This document shows positions 24,719-34,271 of a stretch of DNA of 64,000 bases, one piece after another. The DNA is taken from the NCBI RefSeq assembly GCF_003205205.1, contig NZ_QJRL01000019.1, positions 1 through 64,000 of the forward strand, given 5' to 3'. Under the pieces are notes generated by a model. That model was not told the origin of the DNA. It worked only from the letters and a program-made list of their open reading frames with translations, and did not search any database. Numbering within the stretch: the first letter of the stretch is position 1; each line of letters begins with the position of its first letter. The position numbers and the translations under genes were made by a program. This DNA comes from Pseudomonas sp. LB-090624. GTDB taxonomy: Bacteria > Pseudomonadota > Gammaproteobacteria > Pseudomonadales > Pseudomonadaceae.

Positions 24719-24832
24719 TTTGCCTAAAGGCTTGTTGAATCAGGCATTCAAGCCTGATTTTTCCCGAAATTCTCGCCCATTTACGCCTTTTGTTCGTTAA
24801 AGGCAATGCGCTATTTGGGCTACCCCGTCACG

Positions 24833-24861
24833 TTGTCATAAGCAGCCTAACTGTCTATACT
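24833..24861 (+). promoter_or_regulatory. sdhC sigma-70 promoter
   Basis: -35 TTGTCA (24833-24838), a 17-nt spacer and -10 TATACT (24856-24861), 124 nt before the sdhC start. Confidence 0.75.
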
Positions 24862-24984
24862 CGGCACCCGACCGCCAGGGGCTTGCAAGCCCGAACTGCT
24901 GGGGGTCGCCGTTCCCTGGGTGGTGGGTACCTGACCAGTACACTTACCAACAACTTTGCCCTGATTCGCTAGGGGCTCTTCAGT

Positions 24985-25371
24985 GTGAAAAAAGCCGTGA
25001 AAAGCCAACGACCTGTAAACCTAGACCTAAGGACCATCAAGCTCCCTGTCACTGCGTACACGTCCATCCTGCACCGTATCTCCGGCGTCATCCTGTTCAT
25101 CGGCCTTGCCATCATGCTTTATGCACTGGGCAAGTCGCTGGGTTCCGAGGAAGGCTTCGGCGAAGTGAAGGCGTGTCTGACCAGCCCGCTGGCCAAGTTC
25201 GTGACCTGGGGCCTGCTGTCCGCCCTGCTTTATCACCTCGTGGCAGGTGTTCGTCACCTGATCATGGACATGGGTATCGGTGAGACGCTGGAAGGCGGCA
25301 AGCTGGGCTCGAAAATCGTGATCGTCATCTCCGTGGTGCTGATCGTTCTGGTGGGAGTTTGGGTATGGTAA
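24985..25371 (+). CDS. sdhC: Succinate dehydrogenase cytochrome b556 subunit
   Basis: A 128-residue membrane anchor with three helices. SILHRISGVIL is the family signature and LLYHLVAGVRHLIMDMG holds the likely haem-ligand His. GTG start at 24985 with AGGGG upstream. It overlaps sdhD by 7 nt. Confidence 0.95.
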   Translation: MKKAVKSQRPVNLDLRTIKLPVTAYTSILHRISGVILFIGLAIMLYALGKSLGSEEGFGEVKACLTSPLAKFVTWGLLSALLYHLVAGVRHLIMDMGIGETLEGGKLGSKIVIVISVVLIVLVGVWVW

Positions 25372-25733
25372 CCAATGTCACGAACCTGTCGCGTTCGGGC
25401 CTCTATGACTGGATGGCGCAGCGCGTTTCTGCGGTCGTTCTCGCGGCTTACTTCATCTTCCTGATCGGCTACGTGGTCGCCCACCCAGGCATCGACTACA
25501 CCCAGTGGCATGGTCTGTTCTCCAACAACGCGATGCGAATCTTCAGCTTGCTGGCCCTCGTTGCCCTGGGCGCCCACGCCTGGGTCGGCATGTGGACCAT
25601 TGCAACCGACTACCTGACGCCTATGTCGTTCGGCAAGTCGGCAACTGCGATTCGTTTCCTGTTCCAGGCGGTATGCGGCGTTGCGATGTTCGCTTACTTC
25701 GTCTGGGGTGTGCAGATTCTCTGGGGTATCTGA
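25365..25733 (+). CDS. sdhD: Succinate dehydrogenase membrane anchor subunit
   Basis: A 122-residue protein with three membrane helices; landmarks are SGLYDWMAQRVSAVVLAAY and the quinone/haem-side segment LGAHAWVGMWTIATDYL. ATG 25365 lies inside the end of sdhC, so translation is coupled. It anchors SdhAB and forms the ubiquinone site with SdhC. Confidence 0.95.
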   Translation: MVTNVTNLSRSGLYDWMAQRVSAVVLAAYFIFLIGYVVAHPGIDYTQWHGLFSNNAMRIFSLLALVALGAHAWVGMWTIATDYLTPMSFGKSATAIRFLFQAVCGVAMFAYFVWGVQILWGI

Positions 25734-25736
25734 TCC

Positions 25737-27509
25737 ATGGCTAGCATTCCAACCATTTCCTTCGACGCCATCATCATCGGTGGTGGCGGCGCCGGCATGC
25801 GCGCTGCGCTGCAACTGGCTCAAGGCGGCCACAAGACTGCCGTAGTCACCAAGGTCTTCCCGACCCGTTCGCACACCGTATCCGCCCAGGGCGGCATCAC
25901 CTGCGCCATCGCTTCGGCCGACCCGAACGACGACTGGCGCTGGCACATGTACGATACCGTCAAGGGCTCCGACTATATCGGTGACCAGGACGCTATCGAA
26001 TACATGTGTCAGGAAGGCCCGGCTGCGGTCTTCGAGCTGGACCACATGGGTCTGCCGTTCTCGCGTACCGAAACCGGTCGTATCTACCAGCGCCCGTTCG
26101 GCGGCCAGTCCAAGGACTTCGGCAAGGGTGGCCAGGCTGCCCGTACCTGTGCCGCTTCCGACCGTACCGGTCACGCGCTGCTGCACACCCTGTACCAGGG
26201 TAACCTGAAAGCTGGCACCACCTTCCTCAACGAATACTATGCAGTTGACCTGGTGAAGAACCAGGACGGCGCATTCGTGGGTGTGATCGCCATCTGCATC
26301 GAAACCGGCGAAACCCTGTACATCAAGTCCAAGGCCACCGTGCTGGCCACTGGCGGTGCAGGCCGTATCTACGCGTCCACCACCAACGCCCTGATCAATA
26401 CCGGTGACGGTATCGGCATGGCCCTGCGTGCAGGCGTGCCGGTGCAGGACATCGAGATGTGGCAGTTCCACCCGACCGGCATCGCCGGCGCCGGTGTACT
26501 GGTCACCGAAGGTTGCCGCGGTGAAGGTGGTTACCTGATCAACGCCCACGGCGAGCGCTTCATGGAGCGTTACGCGCCGAACGCGAAAGACCTGGCCGGC
26601 CGCGACGTGGTTGCCCGTTCCATGGTCAAGGAAATCATCGCCGGCAACGGCGTGGGCCCGAACAAGGACCACGTACTGCTGAAACTGGACCACCTGGGCG
26701 AGGAAGTGCTGCACAGCCGCCTGCCAGGTATCTGCGAACTGTCCAAGACCTTCGCCCACGTCGACCCTGTGGTCGCGCCGGTACCAGTGGTTCCGACCTG
26801 CCACTACATGATGGGCGGCGTTGCCACCAACATTCACGGCCAGGCCATCACCATGGACGCCGAAGGCAAAGACCACATCATCCCGGGCCTGTTCGCCGTA
26901 GGTGAAGTGGCGTGCGTATCGGTTCACGGTGCCAACCGCCTGGGCGGCAACTCGCTGCTCGACCTGGTGGTATTCGGCCGTGCTGCCGGCCTGCACCTGG
27001 AAAAGGCGTTGACCGAAGGCGTGGAATACCGCGACGCCAGCGACACCGACGTCGATGTTGCCCTGAACCGCCTGAACAAGCTCAACGAGCGTACCAGCGG
27101 TGAAGACGTTGCCAGCCTGAAGCGTGAGCTGCAGAGCTGCATGCAGAACTACTTCGGTGTATTCCGTACTGGCGAATACATGCAGAAGGGTATCGAGCAG
27201 CTGGCCGGTCTGCGTGACCGTATCGCCAACGTCAAGATCAACGACAAGTCCCAGGCCTTCAACACCGCGCGTATCGAAGCGCTGGAGCTGCAGAACCTGC
27301 TGGAAGTCGCCGAAGCTACCGCCATCGCGGCCGAAGCCCGTAAAGAGTCCCGCGGCGCTCACGCCCGTGAAGACTTCGAAGACCGTGACGACGAAAACTG
27401 GCTGTGCCACACCCTGTACTACCCGGGTGAGAAGCGCGTTGCCAAGCGCGGCGTCAACTTTGCGCCGAAGACTGTTCCAGCCTTCGAACCAAAAGTCCGG
27501 ACTTACTAA
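25737..27509 (+). CDS. sdhA: Succinate dehydrogenase flavoprotein subunit
   Basis: A 590-residue subunit with covalent FAD. Motifs: IIGGGGAGMRAALQLA (dinucleotide binding), the FAD-linked His in TRSHTVSAQGG, QFHPTGIAGAG, and the active-site region CVSVHGANRLGGNSLLDLV. It oxidises succinate to fumarate. Starts 3 nt after sdhD. Confidence 0.98.
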   Translation: MASIPTISFDAIIIGGGGAGMRAALQLAQGGHKTAVVTKVFPTRSHTVSAQGGITCAIASADPNDDWRWHMYDTVKGSDYIGDQDAIEYMCQEGPAAVFELDHMGLPFSRTETGRIYQRPFGGQSKDFGKGGQAARTCAASDRTGHALLHTLYQGNLKAGTTFLNEYYAVDLVKNQDGAFVGVIAICIETGETLYIKSKATVLATGGAGRIYASTTNALINTGDGIGMALRAGVPVQDIEMWQFHPTGIAGAGVLVTEGCRGEGGYLINAHGERFMERYAPNAKDLAGRDVVARSMVKEIIAGNGVGPNKDHVLLKLDHLGEEVLHSRLPGICELSKTFAHVDPVVAPVPVVPTCHYMMGGVATNIHGQAITMDAEGKDHIIPGLFAVGEVACVSVHGANRLGGNSLLDLVVFGRAAGLHLEKALTEGVEYRDASDTDVDVALNRLNKLNERTSGEDVASLKRELQSCMQNYFGVFRTGEYMQKGIEQLAGLRDRIANVKINDKSQAFNTARIEALELQNLLEVAEATAIAAEARKESRGAHAREDFEDRDDENWLCHTLYYPGEKRVAKRGVNFAPKTVPAFEPKVRTY

Positions 27510-27520
27510 GGGTGGCTGCT

Positions 27521-28225
27521 ATGTTGAAAGTCGAAGTTTATCGTTACAACCCAGACACCGACTCGGCGCCAAAAATGGAGTCGTTCGACGTCGATACCGG
27601 CGGTAAAGACCTGATGGTGCTGGATGTATTGGCACTGATCAAGGAAAAGGACGAGGGTTTCTCGTACCGTCGCTCCTGCCGTGAAGGCGTTTGCGGCTCC
27701 GACGGCATGAACATGAACGGCAAGAACGGCCTGGCCTGCATCACCCCGCTGTCGGGTGTGGTCAAGGGCAACAAGCTTGTTCTGCGCCCGCTGCCAGGCC
27801 TGCCGGTCATTCGTGACCTCGTGGTCGACATGAGCATCTTCTACAAGCAGTACGAGAAGGTGAAGCCGTTCCTGCAGAACGATACCCCGGCCCCGGCCAT
27901 CGAGCGCCTGCAGTCGCCAGAAGACCGCGACAAGCTGGACGGTCTGTACGAGTGCATCCTGTGCGCTTGCTGCTCCACGTCCTGCCCGTCGTTCTGGTGG
28001 AACCCAGACAAGTTCCTGGGCCCTGCTGCGCTGCTGCAGGCCTACCGCTTCCTGGCCGACAGCCGCGACACCAAGACCCAGGAGCGCCTGGCGTCCCTGG
28101 ATGACCCGTTCAGCGTATTCCGCTGCCGCGGGATCATGAACTGCGTAAACGTTTGCCCGAAAGGTCTGAACCCGACCAAGGCAATCGGTCACGTACGTAA
28201 CATGCTGCTGCAAAGCGGCACCTGA
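27521..28225 (+). CDS. sdhB: Succinate dehydrogenase iron-sulfur subunit
   Basis: A 234-residue subunit with three clusters: [2Fe-2S] in SCREGVCGSDGM and the later NGLAC, [4Fe-4S] in CILCACCSTSCPSFWW and [3Fe-4S] in CRGIMNCVNVCPKGLNP. ATG 27521 is preferred to GTG 27512 because GGGTGG is then correctly spaced and the protein begins MLKVEVYRYNP as in homologues. Confidence 0.96.
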   Translation: MLKVEVYRYNPDTDSAPKMESFDVDTGGKDLMVLDVLALIKEKDEGFSYRRSCREGVCGSDGMNMNGKNGLACITPLSGVVKGNKLVLRPLPGLPVIRDLVVDMSIFYKQYEKVKPFLQNDTPAPAIERLQSPEDRDKLDGLYECILCACCSTSCPSFWWNPDKFLGPAALLQAYRFLADSRDTKTQERLASLDDPFSVFRCRGIMNCVNVCPKGLNPTKAIGHVRNMLLQSGT

Positions 28226-28255
28226 TTCAAAGCGTTGTACCTGCAGTATGCCGAG

Positions 28256-28276
28256 GTGCGGGTGGTGAGCCCGCAC
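28256..28276 (+). other. Hairpin in the sdhB-sucA spacer
   Basis: Perfect 7-bp inverted repeat GTGCGGG / CCCGCAC with a 7-nt loop, 31 nt after the sdhB stop. No T-tract follows, so it is more likely an mRNA-stabilising or processing structure than a terminator. Confidence 0.5.
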
Positions 28277-28348
28277 TGAGGTAAAACCCGAACAAGGGCC
28301 CACAAAGCCCGCGTTCATTACCTATGAAGATATGAGACCAGCAGGGGC

Positions 28349-28370
28349 TTTCCGGGCTGGTACCCGGAAA
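28349..28370 (+). other. Second hairpin in the sdhB-sucA spacer
   Basis: Perfect 8-bp inverted repeat TTTCCGGG / CCCGGAAA with a 6-nt loop (CTGGTA), about 100 nt before sucA. The 246-nt gap shows no gene. Confidence 0.5.
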
Positions 28371-28471
28371 ATCAGCAGGATCCAGGTGGCGTGGTTCAGT
28401 CGCTGTTTTCGGACTTTTCCAGGTTTGCTGTGGCTCTCGCCGATCAGTCCCCTAATCGAGGGTGACCAAGC

Positions 28472-31303
28472 ATGCAAGAAAGCGTGATGCAGCGCATGTG
28501 GGATAGCGCCCACCTTTCAGGTGGTAACGCTGCATATGTGGAAGAGCTCTACGAGCTCTACCTGCACGACCCTAACGCTGTGCCAGAAGAGTGGCGCACT
28601 TACTTCCAGAAGTTGCCAGCCGACGGCAGCACCGCTACTGATGTATCGCACTCGACAATCCGCGACCATTTCGTACTGCTGGCAAAGAACCAGCGCCGCG
28701 CCCAACCGGTGTCCGCCGGGAGCGTGAGCAGTGAACACGAGAAGAAGCAGGTTGAAGTTCTGCGACTGATCCAGGCCTATCGTATGCGCGGCCATCAGGC
28801 TGCCAAGCTCGACCCGTTGGGGTTGTGGCAGCGCCCTGCGCCCGTAGACCTGTCGATCAATCACTACGGCTTGACCAATGCCGATCTTGATACGACCTTC
28901 CGTGCCGGCGACCTGTTCATCGGCAAAGAGGAGGCGAGCCTACGCGACATCTTCGATGCACTCCAGAAGACATATTGTCGCACCATTGGCGCCGAATTCA
29001 CCCACATCGTCGATTCCGAGCAGCGCAGCTGGTTCCAGCAGCGCCTGGAAAGCGTGCGCGGCCGTCCGGAGTTTTCCGCTGACGTGCAGGCTCACTTGCT
29101 CGAGCGCGTCACTGCCGGTGAAGGCCTGGAGAAATACCTGGGCACCAAGTACCCAGGCACCAAGCGCTTCGGCCTTGAAGGTGGCGAGAGCCTGATCCCG
29201 ATGCTGGACGAAATGATCCAGCGTTCCGGCTCCTACGGCACCAAGGAAGTCGTCATCGGCATGGCCCACCGTGGCCGTCTGAACGTGCTGGTGAACACCT
29301 TCGGCAAGAACCCGCGCGAGCTGTTCGACGAGTTCGAAGGCAAGAAGATGAACGAGCTGGGCTCCGGTGACGTGAAGTATCACCAGGGCTTCTCCTCGAA
29401 CGTGATGACCACCGGTGGCGAAGTGCACCTGGCCATGGCGTTCAACCCGTCCCACCTGGAAATCGTCTCGCCAGTGGTCGAGGGTTCGGTGCGCGCCCGT
29501 CAGGACCGCCGCAACGACACCGTCGGCGACAAGGTGCTGCCGATCTCGATCCACGGCGACGCAGCATTCGCCGGCCAGGGCGTGGTCATGGAAACCTTCC
29601 AGATGTCGCAGACCCGCGGTTTCAAGACCGGCGGCACCGTGCACATCGTGATCAACAACCAGGTTGGTTTCACCATCAGCAACCCGCTGGACGCGCGCTC
29701 TACCGAGTACGCCACCGACGTGGCCAAGATGATCCAGGCGCCGATCCTGCACGTGAACGGCGATGACCCGGAAGCCGTGTTGTTCGTCACCCAGTTGGCC
29801 ATCGATTACCGCATGCAGTTCAAGCGTGACGTGGTCATCGACCTGGTCTGCTACCGCCGTCGCGGCCACAACGAGGCCGACGAGCCGAATGGCACCCAGC
29901 CGCTGATGTACCAGCAGATCGCCAAGCAGCGCACCACCCGTGAGCTGTATGCCGATGCACTGATCCAGGCAGGCCGTATCGACGCCGAGCGCGCCCAGGC
30001 CAAGATCGACGAGTACCGCAACGCGCTGGACAACGGCCTGCACGTGGTGAAAAGCCTGGTCAAGGAGCCGAACCGCGAGCTGTTCGTCGACTGGCGTCCA
30101 TACCTGGGCCATGCCTGGACCGCGCGTCACGACACCCGTTTCGACCTCAAGACCCTGCAAGACCTGTCGGCCAAGCTGCTCGAGCTGCCGGAAGGTTTCG
30201 TGGTCCAGCGTCAGGTGTCGAAGATCTACGAAGACCGTCAGAAGATGCAGGCCGGTGGCTTGCCGATCAACTGGGGTTATGCAGAGACCATGGCCTACGC
30301 CACCCTGCAGTTCGAAGGTCACCCGATCCGCATGACCGGCCAGGACATCGGCCGTGGCACCTTCTCGCACCGTCACGCGGTGCTGCACAACCAGAAGGAC
30401 GCCAGCACCTACATCCCGCTGCAGAACCTGTTCCCGGGCCAGCCCCGTTTCGACCTGTACGATTCGTTCCTGTCCGAGGAAGCGGTACTGGCCTTCGAAT
30501 ACGGCTACTCCACCACCACGCCGAACGCGCTGGTGATCTGGGAAGCCCAGTTCGGCGACTTCGCCAACGGCGCACAAGTGGTGATCGACCAGTTCATCAC
30601 CAGCGGCGAGCACAAGTGGGGCCGTCTGTGCGGTCTGACCATGCTGCTGCCACACGGCTATGAAGGTCAGGGCCCGGAGCACTCCTCCGCGCGTCTGGAG
30701 CGTTACCTGCAGCTGTGCGCCGAGCACAACATCCAGGTGTGCGTACCGACTACCCCGGCACAGATCTACCACCTGCTGCGTCGCCAGGTCATCCGTCCGC
30801 TGCGCAAGCCGCTGATCGTCCTGACACCGAAGTCGCTGCTGCGCCACAAGCTGGCCGTTTCGACCCTGGAGGACCTTGCAGAAGGCTCGTTCCAGACCGT
30901 GATCCCGGAAATCGACAGCCTCGATCCGGCCAAAGTCGAGCGCCTGGTCCTGTGCGGCGGCAAGGTCTACTACGACCTGCTGGAAAAACGCCGTGCCGAA
31001 GGCCGCGAAGACATTGCCATCGTGCGTATCGAGCAGCTGTATCCGTTCCCGGAGGACGACCTGGTCGAAATCCTCGCGCCTTACACCAACCTCAAGCATG
31101 CAGTGTGGTGTCAGGAAGAACCGATGAACCAGGGCGCCTGGTACAGCAGCCAGCACCACATGCGCCGTATCCTGGGCCGCCACAACAAGGCACTGGTCCT
31201 GGAATACGCCGGCCGCGACGCTTCCGCCGCGCCAGCCTGTGGTTACGCTTCGAAGCACGCCGAACAGCAGGAAAAACTGCTGCAAGACGCCTTCACTGTC
31301 TAA
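28472..31303 (+). CDS. sucA: 2-oxoglutarate dehydrogenase E1 component
   Basis: A 943-residue thiamine-diphosphate enzyme that decarboxylates 2-oxoglutarate and succinylates the lipoyl group of SucB. The N-terminal segment HLSGGNAAYVEELYELYL, IGMAHRGRLNVLVNTFG and NNQVGFTISNP with downstream CYRRRGHNEADEP (ThDP site) and the C-terminal WCQEEPMNQGAWY are all family landmarks. Full length. Confidence 0.98.
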   Translation: MQESVMQRMWDSAHLSGGNAAYVEELYELYLHDPNAVPEEWRTYFQKLPADGSTATDVSHSTIRDHFVLLAKNQRRAQPVSAGSVSSEHEKKQVEVLRLIQAYRMRGHQAAKLDPLGLWQRPAPVDLSINHYGLTNADLDTTFRAGDLFIGKEEASLRDIFDALQKTYCRTIGAEFTHIVDSEQRSWFQQRLESVRGRPEFSADVQAHLLERVTAGEGLEKYLGTKYPGTKRFGLEGGESLIPMLDEMIQRSGSYGTKEVVIGMAHRGRLNVLVNTFGKNPRELFDEFEGKKMNELGSGDVKYHQGFSSNVMTTGGEVHLAMAFNPSHLEIVSPVVEGSVRARQDRRNDTVGDKVLPISIHGDAAFAGQGVVMETFQMSQTRGFKTGGTVHIVINNQVGFTISNPLDARSTEYATDVAKMIQAPILHVNGDDPEAVLFVTQLAIDYRMQFKRDVVIDLVCYRRRGHNEADEPNGTQPLMYQQIAKQRTTRELYADALIQAGRIDAERAQAKIDEYRNALDNGLHVVKSLVKEPNRELFVDWRPYLGHAWTARHDTRFDLKTLQDLSAKLLELPEGFVVQRQVSKIYEDRQKMQAGGLPINWGYAETMAYATLQFEGHPIRMTGQDIGRGTFSHRHAVLHNQKDASTYIPLQNLFPGQPRFDLYDSFLSEEAVLAFEYGYSTTTPNALVIWEAQFGDFANGAQVVIDQFITSGEHKWGRLCGLTMLLPHGYEGQGPEHSSARLERYLQLCAEHNIQVCVPTTPAQIYHLLRRQVIRPLRKPLIVLTPKSLLRHKLAVSTLEDLAEGSFQTVIPEIDSLDPAKVERLVLCGGKVYYDLLEKRRAEGREDIAIVRIEQLYPFPEDDLVEILAPYTNLKHAVWCQEEPMNQGAWYSSQHHMRRILGRHNKALVLEYAGRDASAAPACGYASKHAEQQEKLLQDAFTV

Positions 31304-31345
31304 CGCCTTCGCGCACCTGAAACCGAATTTAAGGAAACACAGATA

Positions 31346-32569
31346 ATGGCTATCGAGATCAAAGCCCCAACCTTCCCGGAATCGGTTGCCGATGGCACCG
31401 TTGCCACTTGGCACAAGAAGCCGGGCGAAGCCGTCAAGCGTGACGAGCTGATCGTCGACATCGAGACCGACAAGGTGGTGCTGGAAGTACTGGCCACCGC
31501 GGACGGCGTGCTGGGCGACATCGTCAAGGGCGAGGGCGATACCGTCCTGTCCGACGAATTGCTGGGTTCGATCGTTGAAGGCGGTGCTGCTGCCGCGCCA
31601 GCCGCTGCCGCCGCACCTGCTGCTGCTCCGGCCGCGGCTGCTGCCGACGCAGGCGAAGACGACCCGATCGCTGCCCCGGCTGCACGCAAGCTGGCCGAAG
31701 AGAACGGCATCGACCTGGCTACCGTTGCCGGTACCGGTAAAGGCGGTCGCGTCACCAAGGAAGACGTGGTTGCTGCTGTTGCCAACAAGAAGTCCGCACC
31801 TGCCGCTGCACCGGCTGCCAAGCCTGCTGCCGCTGCTGCCGCACCGGTCGTGCTTGCCGCTGGCGATCGCACCGAGAAGCGTGTGCCGATGACTCGTCTG
31901 CGCGCCAAGATCGCCGAGCGTCTGGTCGAAGCTCAGTCGAACATGGCCATGCTGACCACCTTCAACGAAGTGGACATGACCGAAGTCATGGCCCTGCGCT
32001 CGAAGTACAAGGACCTGTTCGAGAAGACCCACAACGGCGTACGCCTGGGCTTCATGTCGTTCTTCGTCAAGGCCGCCACCGAAGCCCTGAAGCGCTTCCC
32101 GGCTGTCAACGCCTCGATCGACGGCAACGACATCGTCTACCACGGCTTCGCCGACGTGGGTGTTGCGGTTTCCAGCGACCGTGGCCTGGTGGTACCGGTA
32201 CTGCGCAACGCCGAGTCGATGAGCCTGGCTGAAATCGAGAACGGCATCGCCACCTTCGGCAAGAAAGCCCGTGACGGCAAACTGTCGATCGAAGAAATGA
32301 CCGGCGGCACGTTCACCATCACCAACGGCGGTACATTCGGTTCGATGATGTCGACCCCGATCGTCAACCCGCCGCAGGCCGCGATCCTTGGCATGCACAA
32401 CATCATCCAGCGTCCGATGGCCGTTAACGGCCAGGTGGTGATTCGCCCGATGATGTACCTGGCGCTGTCCTACGATCACCGCCTGATCGATGGCAAGGAA
32501 GCGGTAACCTTCCTGGTCACCATCAAGAACCTGCTGGAAGATCCGTCTCGCCTGCTGCTGGACATCTAA
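31346..32569 (+). CDS. sucB: 2-oxoglutarate dehydrogenase E2 (dihydrolipoyl succinyltransferase)
   Basis: A 407-residue protein. The lipoyl domain has the modified Lys 43 in VDIETDKVVLEV, followed by an Ala/Pro-rich linker, a peripheral E1/E3-binding domain (APAARKLAEENGIDL, GTGKGGRVTKEDV), a second Ala/Pro linker, and the catalytic domain ending in YLALSYDHRLIDGKEAV with the active His. It forms the core of the complex. Confidence 0.97.
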   Translation: MAIEIKAPTFPESVADGTVATWHKKPGEAVKRDELIVDIETDKVVLEVLATADGVLGDIVKGEGDTVLSDELLGSIVEGGAAAAPAAAAAPAAAPAAAAADAGEDDPIAAPAARKLAEENGIDLATVAGTGKGGRVTKEDVVAAVANKKSAPAAAPAAKPAAAAAAPVVLAAGDRTEKRVPMTRLRAKIAERLVEAQSNMAMLTTFNEVDMTEVMALRSKYKDLFEKTHNGVRLGFMSFFVKAATEALKRFPAVNASIDGNDIVYHGFADVGVAVSSDRGLVVPVLRNAESMSLAEIENGIATFGKKARDGKLSIEEMTGGTFTITNGGTFGSMMSTPIVNPPQAAILGMHNIIQRPMAVNGQVVIRPMMYLALSYDHRLIDGKEAVTFLVTIKNLLEDPSRLLLDI

Positions 32570-32596
32570 CCCTCTGGCTGCGTACCGTGCCGGGCC

Positions 32597-32614
32597 TGGC
32601 TTCGCAGGAAGCCA
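32597..32614 (+). other. Hairpin in the sucB-lpdG spacer
   Basis: Perfect 7-bp repeat TGGCTTC / GAAGCCA with a 4-nt GCAG loop in the 93-nt gap. A short tandem repeat CTTGTAG follows at about 32632-32645. Confidence 0.45.
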
Positions 32615-32662
32615 TGCCGCGCGGTTCGCGGCTTGTAGCTTGTAGCTGATAAGGAATCTTTT

Positions 32663-34099
32663 ATGACCCAGAAATTCGACGTAGTGGTAATCGGTGCAGG
32701 CCCAGGCGGCTATGTGGCTGCCATCAAGGCCGCACAACTTGGTCTGAAGACTGCCTGTATCGAGAAGTACACCGACGCCGAGGGCAAGCTGGCCCTGGGC
32801 GGCACCTGCCTGAACGTAGGTTGCATTCCTTCCAAGGCGCTGCTGGACAGCTCCTGGAAATACAAGGAAGCCAAAGAGAGCTTCAACGTCCACGGTATCT
32901 CCACTGGCGAAGTGAAGATGGACGTGGCCGCGATGGTTGGCCGCAAGGCTGGCATCGTCAAGAACCTGACCGGTGGCGTTGCCACCCTGTTCAAGGCCAA
33001 CGGCGTTACTTCGATCCAGGGCCACGGCAAGCTGCTGGCTGGCAAGAAAGTCGAAGTCACCAAGGCTGACGGCACCACCGAAGTCATCGAAGCCGAGAAC
33101 GTGATCCTGGCTTCCGGCTCGCGCCCGATCGACATCCCGCCGGCTCCGGTCGACCAGAATGTCATCGTCGACTCCACTGGCGCCCTGGAATTCCAGGCCG
33201 TACCAAAGCGTCTGGGCGTTATCGGTGCTGGCGTGATCGGCCTGGAGCTGGGCTCGGTATGGGCTCGCCTGGGTGCTGAAGTGACCGTCCTGGAAGCCCT
33301 GGACACCTTCCTGATGGCGGCCGACACTGCCGTGTCGAAAGAAGCCCAGAAGACCCTGACCAAGCAAGGCCTGGACATCAAGCTGGGCGCTCGCGTCACT
33401 GGCTCGAAAGTCAACGGCAACGAAGTCGAAGTCACCTACACCAACGCCGAAGGCGAGCAGAAGATCACCTTCGACAAGCTGATCGTTGCGGTCGGCCGTC
33501 GCCCGGTGACCACCGACCTGCTGGCTGCCGACAGCGGCGTGACCATCGACGAGCGTGGCTACATCTTCGTCGACGATCACTGCGCCACCAGCGTACCGGG
33601 CGTATACGCCATCGGTGACGTGGTGCGTGGCATGATGCTGGCCCACAAGGCCTCGGAAGAGGGCATCATGGTGGTTGAGCGCATCAAGGGTCACAAGGCC
33701 CAGATGAACTACGATCTGATCCCTTCGGTCATCTACACCCACCCGGAAATCGCGTGGGTCGGCAAGACCGAACAGTCCTTGAAGGCTGAGGGTGTTGAGG
33801 TTAACGTAGGCACCTTCCCGTTCGCGGCCAGCGGCCGTGCGATGGCAGCCAACGACACCGGCGGTTTCGTCAAGGTCATCGCCGATGCCAAGACCGACCG
33901 CGTCCTGGGTGTACACGTGATTGGCCCATCGGCTGCCGAACTGGTGCAGCAGGGTGCAATCGCAATGGAATTCGGCACCAGTGCCGAGGACCTGGGCATG
34001 ATGGTCTTCAGCCATCCAACCCTGTCCGAAGCGTTGCATGAAGCAGCGCTGGCAGTGAATGGCGGCGCCATTCACGTGGCCAACCGTAAGAAGCGTTAA
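32663..34099 (+). CDS. lpdG: Dihydrolipoyl dehydrogenase (E3)
   Basis: A 478-residue flavoprotein disulfide reductase that reoxidises the lipoyl group with NAD. FAD motif VVVIGAGPGGYVAAIKA, redox disulfide in GGTCLNVGCIPSKALL, NAD motif GVIGAGVIGLELGSVWARLG and the C-terminal dimer His in FSHPTLSEALHEAAL. In Pseudomonas this copy (LpdG) serves the 2-oxoglutarate complex and glycine cleavage. Confidence 0.97.
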   Translation: MTQKFDVVVIGAGPGGYVAAIKAAQLGLKTACIEKYTDAEGKLALGGTCLNVGCIPSKALLDSSWKYKEAKESFNVHGISTGEVKMDVAAMVGRKAGIVKNLTGGVATLFKANGVTSIQGHGKLLAGKKVEVTKADGTTEVIEAENVILASGSRPIDIPPAPVDQNVIVDSTGALEFQAVPKRLGVIGAGVIGLELGSVWARLGAEVTVLEALDTFLMAADTAVSKEAQKTLTKQGLDIKLGARVTGSKVNGNEVEVTYTNAEGEQKITFDKLIVAVGRRPVTTDLLAADSGVTIDERGYIFVDDHCATSVPGVYAIGDVVRGMMLAHKASEEGIMVVERIKGHKAQMNYDLIPSVIYTHPEIAWVGKTEQSLKAEGVEVNVGTFPFAASGRAMAANDTGGFVKVIADAKTDRVLGVHVIGPSAAELVQQGAIAMEFGTSAEDLGMMVFSHPTLSEALHEAALAVNGGAIHVANRKKR

Positions 34100-34110
34100 T
34101 CATAAGAAAC

Positions 34111-34152
34111 CACGGCGGGCAGCCCGTCGTGAGTCTTGCGTGCATGACTCAC
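34111..34152 (+). other. Overlapping alternative hairpins in the lpdG-sucC spacer
   Basis: Stem 1: CACGGCGGG / CCCGTCGTG (34111-34119 / 34123-34131, one G-U pair). Stem 2: GTGAGTC / GACTCAC (34129-34135 / 34146-34152). They share GTG at 34129-34131, so only one can fully form at a time. The 172-nt gap holds no gene. Confidence 0.45.
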
Positions 34153-34271
34153 CGCGGAACGTCCGCCGGACCGGATCACATGGGATAACCCGGGGTCAAC
34201 GGTCACAGGTGGTGCGGCGCCAGTGATGGCGCAGCGCCGAAGCGCAGTACCTAACGAAGACGGTAAAAAGC

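Larger units (their letters stand above)
24633..24984. promoter_or_regulatory. Divergent gltA / sdhC promoter region
   Basis: A 352-nt non-coding gap with a strong sigma-70 promoter in each direction (24691-24718 minus, 24833-24861 plus). The sdhC leader downstream of its -10 is about 120 nt, room for post-transcriptional control. Confidence 0.8.

Noticed and set aside
24790..24972. Short frame in the sdhC leader
   Set aside because: It spans the predicted -35 and -10 elements of the sdhC promoter, so it cannot be transcribed as a whole from it.
25254..27410. Long minus-strand frame opposite sdhC, sdhD and sdhA
   Set aside because: Antisense shadow of highly expressed, codon-biased genes.
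31580..31850. Alanine-rich low-complexity tract in sucB as a possible frameshift or repeat expansion
   Set aside because: It is the normal flexible Ala/Pro linker between E2 domains; the frame is intact on both sides.
28940..34075. Very long minus-strand open frame opposite sucA, sucB and lpdG
   Set aside because: It lies opposite well-known genes and arises from strong GC codon bias, which removes stops from the antisense frame. The protein has low-complexity, His/Gln/Val-rich composition and no recognisable domain.
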